A DNA stretch of 64,000 bases, from positions 1-64,000 of the forward strand of contig JAJEDI010000022.1 in NCBI GenBank assembly GCA_022821585.1, given 5' to 3'. Positions 26,101 through 34,984 of the stretch are shown here, piece by piece. The notes beneath the pieces are model-generated. The model searched no databases, was not told where the DNA came from, and was given only the letters and a program-made list of their open reading frames with translations. Source of the DNA: Caldilineaceae bacterium. GTDB taxonomy: Bacteria > Chloroflexota > Anaerolineae > Caldilineales > Caldilineaceae. The translations under genes were made by a program, and so were the position numbers. Within the stretch, counting starts at the first letter, position 1, and each line of letters begins with the position of its first letter.

Positions 26101-27436
26101 TGAACATGCCGATTCGGCTGAAATTCACACTCCAGCGGGAGACCGCGACCAGAAGGGCGAGTACGAGCGCAGGACCGCGGCCAAACAACTGGCTTCCGGC
26201 CAGGTACGCGGCCGGCACCGACAATACACCCGTGATGACTGTGGCTAGGCGTACTACAAATGTGATCTTCGGCAATAGCATGAACAGAAAGGAGACCAGA
26301 TACACGTAATGTTCCGGCCCCATCAGCGCGCTCACATAGAGCGGGCGATAGTCCGGCTCACTCAGAATCCGCTGTGCCTCCAACCCGGCCGTAGCCTCGT
26401 CATACCAGGTGCCCGCAGGAAACTCCGGCAGCAGATAGACCCGCATAAACATGCCGACGCAGATGATCGACAAGACCAGCAGACGCTGGCCTGTGCTCCA
26501 GGGACGCTTCTCTCCGTCTGATCCCGGTTCCGGCTTCGAGGAGAAGGTAGTTGCATGACTTCCCCCGGTACCTGGCATCACACCGTTTGCTCGCTTGCTC
26601 AGAGCTCTCTGAGCAAGGTACACACCTCCTATAAAAAGCGCGACGCTCAACCAGTGCAACTGCCAGAACAGATCGGGGGGGCGGTCGGGGTTGGTCAGTA
26701 ACCGCTCCAACGACCAGGCCGCGGCCGCTCCCGGAATGAACACCACGGCAAGCAACCACAAAGTGCTGAAGCGCCTTAGCTGCTCGTGACTGCCCACCGC
26801 TGGCAGCGGGAAGTCTGTGCTTCTTCGAAAAGCCCACAAAGCCAGCGCGATTGCAATACCGAATAAGACGACCGCGGGCAGCCTCTGCCCGCCCCCAAGC
26901 AGCAACTGGCCGCCCACTGCTCCGGCAATTGCGAGAACACCCAAAAGAACGTTTGCTCGGACTGTCGCCGCAGGACCAATGTGAGCAACCTGTTCAAGGG
27001 TAACTGTGTCACCGACGCCAGGCGACCCCCTCGCACCCGATGGCTTCAAAACCTCACCAGGCCCGGGTCGGACAGGGGCGCCCAACGGTTCCAGCAGCCT
27101 CGCCAATGCCGGTACCCGATATGCGTTCGCAACGCGGTCGACCAAGGCACGCATTTGTGAGGGGATAGAAGCGCGGGAAGCCGGCCCCTCACCGAACACA
27201 CCCCGACGGCCCGCCTCCCTACTCGCTTCCGCCGAGCTGGCCCCCTCTGCACTCAGCGCCGTCCCGCACTCATGGCAGAAGCGCTGCCCATTCACACACT
27301 CCTCGCCGCATTGACCGCAGATCAAGTTGTCGGGAAGTCGTTCCCCGCAACTCTCGCAGAAATTCGCCGCTGGTCGGTTGGCGCACCAGCACGAAGTGCA
27401 GGTCCTCTGCCCCCGGACTCTTTCGGAATTCAGCAT
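23117..27436 (-). CDS. Zinc-ribbon - GT39 glycosyltransferase - PA14 x2 - NHL multidomain membrane protein
   Basis: 1439 aa. Residues 11-62 are two zinc ribbons (Cys13/16, 27/30, 40/43, 54/57). About residues 165-275 hold several hydrophobic helices. Residues ~320-720 form a GT-C fold, PMT/ArnT-like (GT39) membrane domain with the acidic catalytic motif YDEA near 346 in the first outer loop. About 870-990 and 1005-1130 are two PA14-like beta domains (YFEGDAWAG; LLGRYYANGDWQG; LYIDEELVA; LWIDEIAVA). About 1150-1439 is an NHL propeller. A lipid-linked sugar donor and an outer-surface acceptor are expected from the family, with PA14 and NHL possibly binding glycan. I know of no described protein with this order of parts. 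The start is an ATG with a weak ribosome-binding site. Confidence 0.87.
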   Translation of the reverse strand: MLNSERVRGQRTCTSCWCANRPAANFCESCGERLPDNLICGQCGEECVNGQRFCHECGTALSAEGASSAEASREAGRRGVFGEGPASRASIPSQMRALVDRVANAYRVPALARLLEPLGAPVRPGPGEVLKPSGARGSPGVGDTVTLEQVAHIGPAATVRANVLLGVLAIAGAVGGQLLLGGGQRLPAVVLFGIAIALALWAFRRSTDFPLPAVGSHEQLRRFSTLWLLAVVFIPGAAAAWSLERLLTNPDRPPDLFWQLHWLSVALFIGGVYLAQRALSKRANGVMPGTGGSHATTFSSKPEPGSDGEKRPWSTGQRLLVLSIICVGMFMRVYLLPEFPAGTWYDEATAGLEAQRILSEPDYRPLYVSALMGPEHYVYLVSFLFMLLPKITFVVRLATVITGVLSVPAAYLAGSQLFGRGPALVLALLVAVSRWSVNFSRIGMFNILMTLFVFLAIGLLFKALRRGRITDYLWAGLCLGFGLNTYYAFQLFLAVVSTFVLFLLISKWTLILSQWKGLVVLAMGVLLFLAPLATFAFARLDRYLERTRTVSIFEEYSDDEVWEKVRENAAAHLLMYNVRGDPNGRHNLPGEPMLAPVAGGLLVLGLGLSLSRFWRPRFLLLILWFFGLLAGGVFSLSFEAPQSLRAIGTLPVAYLLVLLPLALLWQNWRAASFHGWSLGEEGETGVEKRLGRVASMNRGIAGWFWQLFLWRGTPVLFAAVLLAAVGVYNYRTYFVRQVNDFAVWNAYSTGETIAATVVAEHVDSVDTNVYLTSHYAGHPSVRFVGSTVPYYRAIKYTETLPMPLSSDRNALFLMDPERRSFFEQARNFYPNGEFIEHRPPFGGPTVLYEARLSPADITSIQGVEVSYFEGDAWAGDPVAVERHATVSVNWPGGAPLSGPYSAEWTGILNIEEYGPHKIVLRAPAAAELYIDEELVAQIGEGGEGGRAAGSQEATAALKLALGLHSIRLRAVGGEGAVSLSWQRPGEEEQIVPSSALHVAPVTSNGLLGRYYANGDWQGPPAFTRIDPQINLYFHDIPLPRPYTVEWEGKLAVPIEGVYRLGIESIDESELWIDEIAVAASPEPNQYDEDSITLTAGLHDIRIRYVARTSHYHVNLHWAPPGQERTLVQAEALIPPQGNYDHLSIEDLAIFDRTSEASLAGLPMNVSLLPVEGEETAAFESVSDIFERPRGVVAANGMLYVVDPGQQSMFVLDPSGQEIAQVRRSNRRFSEPVDVAADKAGNIYVLDAGGGGQVSIHDAAGDFVRAVPLSDNIADRSRGIDVDEAGRIWLALTPALAVAAFDVEGRELARITTVFGEGDFQPVDVAYHADDAVYVSSVGTTAVIRFSIGGEALNLWPLARANSADGPHMAVDEAGTLYVTQPELGSFVRIPLDDDENIVVWALPASQPVRKLVGVSVGPGGNLLLTDSENGLIYRVPVSP

Positions 27437-27521
27437 GCGCCGGTTACTTCACCACTCTTCTCTCACTGTCGACTGGGGGTCCGCAAGAATACTCGGAACG
27501 GCGAAGTTGCTTGCAATTCGA

Positions 27522-29444
27522 TTATCCTCTGAGGTGATATACCACGAATAGCGGTTCGGGCCCTTCGTCGACGATCAATTCCCCTCCCGGATACATCTCC
27601 ATGATCTTGTCGATCTCTTCCACGTACGGCCCCTCCAGCAGGTAAGTAACCGGCCCCGGATCTAGTTTCTCCAGATCGAAGATACCAAATTCCCTGGATC
27701 TGTCGATTCCATTGCTATCCGGGTAGAGGAACCGAATGGTCTCATATTGGAACCTTCGCTGTCCCGAAAAATAGTAAATTGTCCCGGGGTCGTCAAAAGA
27801 GTGGGCCGCGTCCAGTGACTCAAAATAATACGTAGGGAACGTCCACCGAAACGTCGATGTCAGCGGCAATTCTATGAAATAATAGCTGAGATTCCACACC
27901 GCGCTCACCAGCAGTACGAGGATCGAAGCGCTGACCGCGGCTGCTCGGCCCCAGTCTCCTATGCGGCGCTGCCCGAACTGGATGATCTCCCCGGCGCCGA
28001 CTCCGGCCAGACCGAAAACCCATGGAATCGCGGTGATGCTGCGCCGCATCGAACCGGCCGAAGGATCAGTGAGCACCAGACCAGAGAGAGCGGCAAAAAC
28101 GATCAGCGCGGCCATCAAATGGGGTGGACTGCGCCATCTGCGAACTGCAACAATTAGTCCAAGATACGCCAGCAACGCGATGCTTACGTCCAGTGCCCCT
28201 ACGCCCCCGATCCCATCCACACCGTCAGTTCGCGGGTTCCGCAGCAACAGCGAAGCGGCCTCCCACGCCCGCTCAACTAGGAATTCTGCCTTCTCTCCAA
28301 AGCCGGCCGCGTTCACATACTCGTGATAGTCCCACACCGACTTCTGATTCATTCGCCCGAAAAAGGCGTCAGGCGAACGCAAAGCGAACCGTATTACAGG
28401 CGCCGCGCTCAGTGCTGCGCCTAGCGCCAGCAGCGAAAGAGGGAGAAGCTTGCGCTTGAACGACTCCCTTTGCAAAAGAAAGTACAGTAGCGTCGCCGCA
28501 CCCATCGCAGCCAGGAATGTTGGAAAGGCAAAGTAGGTGTAGGGAATAAGGCCCAGCAGCACACCGGCTGCAAACCAGCTCCACATGTTTCTGCGCCGAT
28601 CCCCAGGACTTCCGGCATCGTAGGACTTCATCGCCCACAGCAGCGCCGCCGCCGCCGCCGTCGACGCGAAAGCAAGCGGGACCACCCCGAAGCCCAAACG
28701 GCTGAAATGCAGATGCCAGTAGCTCACCGTTAGTGCCGAAGTCCCGAACAGCGCGATCCAGCGTCCAAACCCTGTCCTCAAAAGAAAGTAGGCCGTCGGT
28801 ACAGTGGCAATGCCGAATAGCCCCATCGACAGCCGGACCGAGAAAACGGAGGCATCCAGCAGCCAGATCAGAGCTGCGGTAAGGTAGAATGGCCCCGTCA
28901 ACTGACCCAGCGCAGAAGAGGTATAGGGTCCAATCCAGCCCTCCCGCAGAATCCGCAGACCCTCGATGCCCGTCAAGGCCTCGTCTCCGTGAAAGCCGGC
29001 AGGGATCTCGTCGAGTCGAAACACGCGCAGAAACGCCGCAGCGACCGTCAACAACGCGACCGCCACTATTTCCCAGCGATTCCGCCCCGCCCAAGCCGAC
29101 ATATGCTGGCGTGACCACCTCCAGTCGTGGAAGGGCGCTTCCCAGACAAGCCCCCGGCGCGCTACCTCCCTGCGAACAGAAGACATCCAGGGCAGGAACC
29201 GGTTCCTGATGCCAGGATCTCCGCTTTCCGGAGAAACGCCCCCGTAAATCGTGGCGCCGCACGTATCACAGTACTCGTGTCCACCGGGATTCTTTTTGCC
29301 GCACTGGGGGCAAGACACATCCAAGGGCCTGCCGCAGCGCCCGCAAAACGCAGCGCTCGACCGGTTGAGGAACTCGCAAGCATGACAGAGCCAAGGCTCT
29401 GTCGAAGCACCTATGTCGCTGTCCTCAGGAGAAGTAAGAGACAA
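27522..29444 (-). CDS. Zinc-ribbon - GT39-type membrane glycosyltransferase
   Basis: 640 aa. Two zinc ribbons occupy residues 19-66 (Cys20/23, 34/37, 45/48, 59/62). From ~110 on there are a dozen hydrophobic segments of the PMT_2/ArnT type, with the acidic motif GDEA at 153-156 in the first extracytoplasmic loop, as expected for the catalytic Asp of GT-C enzymes using polyprenyl-phosphate sugars. A small soluble domain of ~100 residues ends the protein (FDDPGTIYYFSGQRRFQYE and onward). The only start before the ribbon is TTG at 29444, without a clear ribosome-binding site. It is a paralogue of the larger neighbour downstream but lacks PA14 and NHL parts. Substrate unknown. Confidence 0.85.
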   Translation of the reverse strand: MSLTSPEDSDIGASTEPWLCHACEFLNRSSAAFCGRCGRPLDVSCPQCGKKNPGGHEYCDTCGATIYGGVSPESGDPGIRNRFLPWMSSVRREVARRGLVWEAPFHDWRWSRQHMSAWAGRNRWEIVAVALLTVAAAFLRVFRLDEIPAGFHGDEALTGIEGLRILREGWIGPYTSSALGQLTGPFYLTAALIWLLDASVFSVRLSMGLFGIATVPTAYFLLRTGFGRWIALFGTSALTVSYWHLHFSRLGFGVVPLAFASTAAAAALLWAMKSYDAGSPGDRRRNMWSWFAAGVLLGLIPYTYFAFPTFLAAMGAATLLYFLLQRESFKRKLLPLSLLALGAALSAAPVIRFALRSPDAFFGRMNQKSVWDYHEYVNAAGFGEKAEFLVERAWEAASLLLRNPRTDGVDGIGGVGALDVSIALLAYLGLIVAVRRWRSPPHLMAALIVFAALSGLVLTDPSAGSMRRSITAIPWVFGLAGVGAGEIIQFGQRRIGDWGRAAAVSASILVLLVSAVWNLSYYFIELPLTSTFRWTFPTYYFESLDAAHSFDDPGTIYYFSGQRRFQYETIRFLYPDSNGIDRSREFGIFDLEKLDPGPVTYLLEGPYVEEIDKIMEMYPGGELIVDEGPEPLFVVYHLRG

Positions 29445-29488
29445 TTCAGGATGACCCGAAAATGGGGTACAGAGGGTAAACCGAAATC

Positions 29489-29509
29489 GGGGCCGTTGGC
29501 AATGGCCCT
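29489..29509 (-). terminator. Hairpin between the Agl23-NHL and zinc-ribbon-GT39 genes
   Basis: Read on the minus strand, AGGGCCATT and AACGGCCCC form a 9 bp stem with two G-T pairs around a 3-base loop, followed by GATTTCGG. It lies in the 146 base gap that is the widest break in this gene cluster apart from the one before the zinc-ribbon-NHL gene, so it may be a partial terminator. Confidence 0.35.
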
Positions 29510-29590
29510 ATTGCAAGCAGCGGTACCCCCTTGACCGACACCTGTTACGGCGCACGTCAGTTTTTCCGTACGCCTCAGCTACCCTCAACA

Positions 29591-32500
29591 TCAATTGACC
29601 GCAAATACGAGGATACGATGGTTGTCCGCGTCCGCAACCAGAATCTCACCAGTGAGCGGATCGACCGCAATGCCGGTCGGCTTGGCAAAGCGGTTGAGAT
29701 CGCCGCCATACCTCCCAAAGCTGGACTGGATATCCCCGCCGGATGACATCACATAGATCTGCGCAAACTGCGGGTCCGAAGCATAGACAGTACCGTCGGC
29801 TGCCGCCGCAAGAAACGGCTTGTCCCATATCTCCTGGCTCTCCCAGGTAGGAATGAGCCACTCAAATAAGGGGACCAGCTCTGACGAAAGCACCTGGATC
29901 CGGCAGTTCCAGGCGTCACTGACCAGAACATTCCCGGTCGGCGGGTGGATGGTGACGTCCACCGGTTCCTCAAAATGGCCGAGGATCAAGCCGCCTCCGC
30001 CGACCTGACGCACGAACTCTCCCAGTGGACTGAACTCGATAATGCGTTTGTTCCCGGTGTCCGCTACCAGCAGGTTGCCTGCCCGCGTTACCGCCAGACC
30101 CCGCGGGCCAAATAGTGCGAAGGGGTCCCTGTTGTCTTCGGTAATTACGGTGAAACTCCCCCATTTGCGCACGAAATTCCCCTGGCTGTCAAAGACCTGA
30201 ATGCGACCGTTCCAGGTGTCAGCCACAAAGACAGTGCCGTCAACCCCAACGGCGATACCCCACGGTTCTCGAAATTGACCGTCACCCAGTTCAAGAGGTC
30301 CATCTCCGTCTGGATCGACGCAGCCCCTGCTTGCGCCCTCCTCCAGAAAACAGGTACTGCCGAAAGCAACCCGATATGTACCGTCGGAGTTCAGCACAAC
30401 AACGCGGTTATTCCCCGTATCCAGAATGTAGCGCTGCCCGTCCGCCCCTATCGCAATATTGCGCGGGTTGGCCAGTGGGACCGCGTCGTAGAGCCCATTG
30501 TACTCTAGGCTGGCGGTCCGATCTATCTCATCATAGCTGAACGCTCGCGACTGCGATGTTCCTCCCCCGGCCGTGGGAACAACGTTCAAGTCCCACACCA
30601 GTTCGGCTATGTCCCTGCGAACGTACATGCGGAAATCATGTCGGTGGGGCCACGCCGTCAATGTCCTGTCGGGATGATTGCGGAAGAAAAAGATCTGCCA
30701 AAGGCGGTTGCGTCGCTCACCATCTCTCAATGCGCCCCATATCTGCTCTAGAGTCAGACCTTTCGACTTCTCACCGTCCCACTCACCCTTGTAGCTCTCC
30801 TCCGGCCACCACACAAGCCGGTAGTTACGGCTGACATAGTCGCGGCCAACGTACGGCTCGACCTTCCCATAGTTCTTCTTGCCGACAAGGATGATCGGTG
30901 CGCTCATCGCTTCAGTAGTCGGGTTCGCGCCGTAGAAGATGTGATTGGGATAGAAGCGCATGTACCATGTCATCGGCCAGGCAACGTCATCGTCATAGGA
31001 GACCTGAATCTCGCGTTCGCCAACCGTCCGTTCGCTTATCGTCTCAATCTCCTCCAATGCCCGCTTTACGTCCGGCGCTGCGTGGGCATAGACGAGATAT
31101 TCGGTTGCCATGTCGTAGTTGACGTACGTGAGCAAATACGAAAATCGAATGGTTAGCAGAAACAGTATGGTGAATCCTGTCACCGCAGTAAGCCGCAACG
31201 TCAAGCGCCAACCTGAGCGCAGGTAGGCCAAATACATGTAGTACAACAACGCCCCCATCAGACCGAGAGCAAGGATAAAGCGAACAGACCGCGATAGCAT
31301 TTCGACGTCCCGGACGCGGCCGGGTATCGAGCCGCCCAGCGTCGCCGCTACAAATAGCAGTGCCGGCAGCAGCCCCAGTATCCACCAACTCTGCGTCTCC
31401 CGCACCCTTTTCCAGTCAATCCTACGCAGGATCTCTGCCCCCCACCAACCTCCGAAGAGCGCCATTGGCTGGGTCATATGCGTCGTCAGCCATGGCATCT
31501 TCTCTCCTGCATAGGAATATGACAGCCAGGCTCCGACCCCCCACCAGGCGAGAAAGAGCACAAAATATGGCCGCACAATCAAAGCCCCGGTCCCGCTATC
31601 TGTTTCGGACCGGCCGTCGCCATTTCTATCCTTACCTTCGGAACCGGGCGCATCTTGCCCCGCTCGGGTCTGACCCCACCATTTGCCATGCAGAAGCCGG
31701 TGCGTGAGCAGCGTCGCGCCTCCCAGGCTGAGAATGAGAGGCACGAATTCATAGAGCAAGCTCTGCATTATGTAGTAATACCACGGCTGACTTCCCCGCT
31801 GGACCTCCTGCTGCGCAAGCCAGTAACCGAGGCTGCCAACGACGCCTGTCGCAAGTCCGTCAACCGGATTAGTGAAAAACGTCGTAAATAGCAGGATCTC
31901 GATCGCCCAGAACAGCGCCATGAATATGGCCCAATTCGAAAAAGTGATCCGTGGCTCTTGCCCGTTACCGGCGGGCGAACGGGCCCCGTCCTTGCCCTGC
32001 CTGGCCGCACCGAACCACCAGTAGGCAATTGCCCCGCTGAGTCCCGTCATCAGCAGCACCAGCGCGGCCGACCTCGCCAAATCCTGGGTCGTGCTATACG
32101 CGAGTGCATCCCAACCGAGCAAAAGGTGTCCGAGCGGCGCGGCAAACGGCAGTACAAGAGTCAGGAGCAGAACCGCTATATCCCCAAAGGAACTTTCTCG
32201 AATCCCCTCCCGTCCCGTCCACCAGCGCCAGAGGGCCGCTCCTACCATGAAAACGCCAAAAATCGTACCCGACATGAACTGGTTTTCCTTTGCTGCAAAA
32301 CCGAGCGCCATGGCGGTCACGGTATAATAGAGCCACTTCATCTTCCGCTCTTCTACATAGCGGAACATGCAATACACCCAAATCATCGAGAAAAAGACGA
32401 TGTAAATGTCGTTCCGTATGTAGCGGCTGTGAAAGAGTATGCTGGGACTGAAGAGGAGGAGCAGGGCCGTCAGCAGCGCGCCCGTGCGCCCGATCCACCG

Positions 32501-33004
32501 TCGGAACAGCCAGGTAACTGCGACCGTCCCAATGCCTGCCAGGGCCGGCATCACTCGTGCCGTGGCATCGCTGACGCCAAACAAAAAGTAGATTAATGCA
32601 TTGGCGTGGAAGAGAAAGGGCCCATGCATCATCGGATTGTGCTGATAGCTGCCATTCCGATAGAGATCGAGCGAGTAAACCGCGTGCAGACTCTCGTCGT
32701 GGCTCATCCCCCGGACGCCGAGCGCATAAAACCGGCTGACGATTGCCACAACCAGGATGACCGCCCAGGCCGCGGTCTCCCAATTGGCCCGCAATATGGC
32801 CAGTGGATTCCTGTCCAGAAAACTATCCGGCGTCACAACAGCTTCCGTCTGACTGGAATCTCGAGAGTCCTGGCTAGGCAGGGCTTCCCCCGAATCTTCC
32901 CCTTGCTCCTCAGCAAGAAGAATTCCACTAGAGGTTTCATGAAGCTCCTTCTCGGAGACTTCGTTCCCGGCCTTTTCTTGCTCTTCGTTTCTTACTTCAG
33001 CCAT
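29591..33004 (-). CDS. Agl23-like GT39 family membrane protein fused to NHL propeller
   Basis: 1137 aa. After a charged cytoplasmic N-terminus (~70 residues) comes a membrane domain (~75-640) with the TIGR03663 (Agl23) signature: RGMSHDESLHAVYSLDLY with Asp103/Glu104, then NPMMHGPFLFHANAL. In archaea, Agl23-type proteins are linked to protein N-glycosylation and lipid-linked sugar handling. A soluble segment (~640-780) leads into six NHL repeats (~790-1137; units such as ILDTGNNRVVVLNSDG, VADTWNGRIQVFDSQG, VADTGNKRIIEFSPLG, VADADNHRILVFAVN). GGAGAGG lies 6 bases before the ATG, and the upstream gene ends only 3 bases earlier, so the two are translated together. The propeller probably faces outward. 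The role in sugar transfer is inferred. Confidence 0.88.
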   Translation of the reverse strand: MAEVRNEEQEKAGNEVSEKELHETSSGILLAEEQGEDSGEALPSQDSRDSSQTEAVVTPDSFLDRNPLAILRANWETAAWAVILVVAIVSRFYALGVRGMSHDESLHAVYSLDLYRNGSYQHNPMMHGPFLFHANALIYFLFGVSDATARVMPALAGIGTVAVTWLFRRWIGRTGALLTALLLLFSPSILFHSRYIRNDIYIVFFSMIWVYCMFRYVEERKMKWLYYTVTAMALGFAAKENQFMSGTIFGVFMVGAALWRWWTGREGIRESSFGDIAVLLLTLVLPFAAPLGHLLLGWDALAYSTTQDLARSAALVLLMTGLSGAIAYWWFGAARQGKDGARSPAGNGQEPRITFSNWAIFMALFWAIEILLFTTFFTNPVDGLATGVVGSLGYWLAQQEVQRGSQPWYYYIMQSLLYEFVPLILSLGGATLLTHRLLHGKWWGQTRAGQDAPGSEGKDRNGDGRSETDSGTGALIVRPYFVLFLAWWGVGAWLSYSYAGEKMPWLTTHMTQPMALFGGWWGAEILRRIDWKRVRETQSWWILGLLPALLFVAATLGGSIPGRVRDVEMLSRSVRFILALGLMGALLYYMYLAYLRSGWRLTLRLTAVTGFTILFLLTIRFSYLLTYVNYDMATEYLVYAHAAPDVKRALEEIETISERTVGEREIQVSYDDDVAWPMTWYMRFYPNHIFYGANPTTEAMSAPIILVGKKNYGKVEPYVGRDYVSRNYRLVWWPEESYKGEWDGEKSKGLTLEQIWGALRDGERRNRLWQIFFFRNHPDRTLTAWPHRHDFRMYVRRDIAELVWDLNVVPTAGGGTSQSRAFSYDEIDRTASLEYNGLYDAVPLANPRNIAIGADGQRYILDTGNNRVVVLNSDGTYRVAFGSTCFLEEGASRGCVDPDGDGPLELGDGQFREPWGIAVGVDGTVFVADTWNGRIQVFDSQGNFVRKWGSFTVITEDNRDPFALFGPRGLAVTRAGNLLVADTGNKRIIEFSPLGEFVRQVGGGGLILGHFEEPVDVTIHPPTGNVLVSDAWNCRIQVLSSELVPLFEWLIPTWESQEIWDKPFLAAAADGTVYASDPQFAQIYVMSSGGDIQSSFGRYGGDLNRFAKPTGIAVDPLTGEILVADADNHRILVFAVN

Positions 33005-33007
33005 CGA

Positions 33008-34954
33008 CTACCTCTCCCCTATCACCCAAAGTTCTACCTCTCTACGCGCCGGAGTGCCTCCCGCAATCTGCTGTCTTTCCCGATATAGCATCCAACGCAA
33101 GAGAGCTCCGGGACTCTCCAACTCTGTGGGCAGCCAGCGCTGTGTCACAGTGTAACTGCTTCCTACGAAACCGGCGGGCAGAAGGTCACGATTGCCTTCG
33201 TTCCCCGAGGTGCCCTGAGTAACAACCAGGGCGTCAGTCTCAATCCCAGTCAAGTCGATTCCCGGGTGCAAGCGTAGATCGCGCATGGTCCGCAGATGCC
33301 AGTAAAAGAAAGGCAAGTAGGAATATTCAACTTGCAAATAGATCGAAGCCTCTGTGGGATCTCCTGTTCGCAGCGAGCTTAGTCTGGCAATGTCTTTTGC
33401 CAGCAAAGCCATCCCGCTGTCGCCGGCCTCAGCATACAGTGTGCGGCTATGGTCGTATTCCGGACGCAAATTCAGCATCCAACTGCTGCTGGCCTGGGCC
33501 AGAATAAGCGCACTCAAGGTCAGAAATCCGAAAACGTGGAGGCTGGCCCGTCCTCCCGACCACCAAACGAAAAACGCGCCTAGCGCTGGAATCAGCAGAT
33601 AAAAAGTGGCCAGTCGGGGATCGAAGTTGCCGTCGCGAAGCGAAACGCTGATTGTGCCCGTCCAAAAAAAAGCTGTTATCAGCAATATTCCCATCGTGGC
33701 CAAGGCCGGCATCCGAGAGCTGTCCCCAATCAGCGCCCCCATCGGAATCGCACGCAACAAGCGCGTTGCCGTCCCCGCCGCCATCAGCAGCAACGGCAGC
33801 CCTGTCACAAGCAGGTTGACTGGTGTGCGGCCCGGCAGCAAGATCAACAAGAGGCCCCAGGCCACACCGACTGCCAGGACATTATGCCAAATGGCGTCTA
33901 CCCGGACTCCTCTCTCAGTTTTGACGGCCTCGTCCTCGTTGTTATTCCGTGCTGACGGGCCTGCTACGGAGAAGGCTGTCCCGAAAAGGGCAATTGCCAT
34001 CCCCGAGACGCCAAACAACAGTAGGAGCGGCTCATCAACGAACAGCCTGAGCAGCGCCCAATCGACAGTGTAACCGTGCTCGGCAAGCAGGATCCCTGCA
34101 GTCCCTGACGAGCCCACCAGGTGGGCGACTGCAGTCCCAACGCTTTCTCCGATGGCCGACAAGCCCGAGAGGTTCGAAAAGAGCCCCGTCGACCCGACAA
34201 CGACAGTCAGGGCGCAAATGACCGCCCCCCGCCTGCTCTGGCTCGGGGAAAGATTCGCTAGCGGCCCCCCCTTGAGCAGGTAGAGGGCGTACAACAACAC
34301 CGGCAGCAGGAGCCATGCTAGCGGTCCGCTGATCAGGTAAAGCCCTCCTGTCACCGCCAGCCAATCCAAATGCCGGCCGTCTTTCCCGCCGTCAAACAGT
34401 GCCGCCAGCAGAATCAAGCCAGTCAGAACCGACAGTGTCGCCCCATCGGCCATTCGGCTGAATGAAAGCAGCCACGGATCGATCGCAAATAGCGCTGCAG
34501 CCATCAGCGCAGCCCCGCGCCCCATGCGCCTTCTCAGCGTCCACGCGGACAGAACAAGCCCCGCTCCCGCACATGCCGGCGCAAATCGGGCCCAAAAACT
34601 GCTCCCGCCTCCCGTAACCAGAAAGAGCGCTCGCTGAACCGTATGCAATAACGGACTGGCAGGAGGGCCCGGTTCCGGTAGCCCGCTCTCCTCCAGCGCG
34701 CGGGCCGACTTGTCCAGCCAGGCAGGCCAGATCTGGGCAGCCTCCAAGGGCGATACGGCGTTTAGGTCGCCCAGGGAATACAGGCGCAATCCCAGCGCCA
34801 GCACGAAAAGGAGCGCATAGAGTGCCTGTTCAACAGTCGCCCCTTTCCCCTGCAACCCTGTCGCCGGCGCGCTGTGTTCCCGCCCGGCATCGGCGTGGCC
34901 CCCATCCCCAAGCACTATTCCTTCCGTCCGTTCAGCTGTCTTACCTCGTGTCAC
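33008..34954 (-). CDS. GT39-like membrane protein with altered acidic motif
   Basis: 648 aa with about 12 hydrophobic segments from residue 42 on and a short soluble C-terminus (~105 residues). The arrangement is that of GT-C family proteins, but where active members have HPDE or HxDE in the first outer loop this protein has SPLE at 68-71, so the Asp is missing and only Glu71 remains. It may be inactive, or use the Glu. It starts at GTG with CAGGA 7 bases upstream, 30 bases after the DUF2298 gene, and ends 3 bases before the Agl23 gene, so it is in the middle of an operon. Possible roles are an accessory or scaffold subunit of the neighbouring glycosyltransferases. Confidence 0.8.
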   Translation of the reverse strand: MTRGKTAERTEGIVLGDGGHADAGREHSAPATGLQGKGATVEQALYALLFVLALGLRLYSLGDLNAVSPLEAAQIWPAWLDKSARALEESGLPEPGPPASPLLHTVQRALFLVTGGGSSFWARFAPACAGAGLVLSAWTLRRRMGRGAALMAAALFAIDPWLLSFSRMADGATLSVLTGLILLAALFDGGKDGRHLDWLAVTGGLYLISGPLAWLLLPVLLYALYLLKGGPLANLSPSQSRRGAVICALTVVVGSTGLFSNLSGLSAIGESVGTAVAHLVGSSGTAGILLAEHGYTVDWALLRLFVDEPLLLLFGVSGMAIALFGTAFSVAGPSARNNNEDEAVKTERGVRVDAIWHNVLAVGVAWGLLLILLPGRTPVNLLVTGLPLLLMAAGTATRLLRAIPMGALIGDSSRMPALATMGILLITAFFWTGTISVSLRDGNFDPRLATFYLLIPALGAFFVWWSGGRASLHVFGFLTLSALILAQASSSWMLNLRPEYDHSRTLYAEAGDSGMALLAKDIARLSSLRTGDPTEASIYLQVEYSYLPFFYWHLRTMRDLRLHPGIDLTGIETDALVVTQGTSGNEGNRDLLPAGFVGSSYTVTQRWLPTELESPGALLRWMLYRERQQIAGGTPARREVELWVIGER

Positions 34955-34984
34955 TCGCAGATCCTGACCTCTGCCACCGCCACA

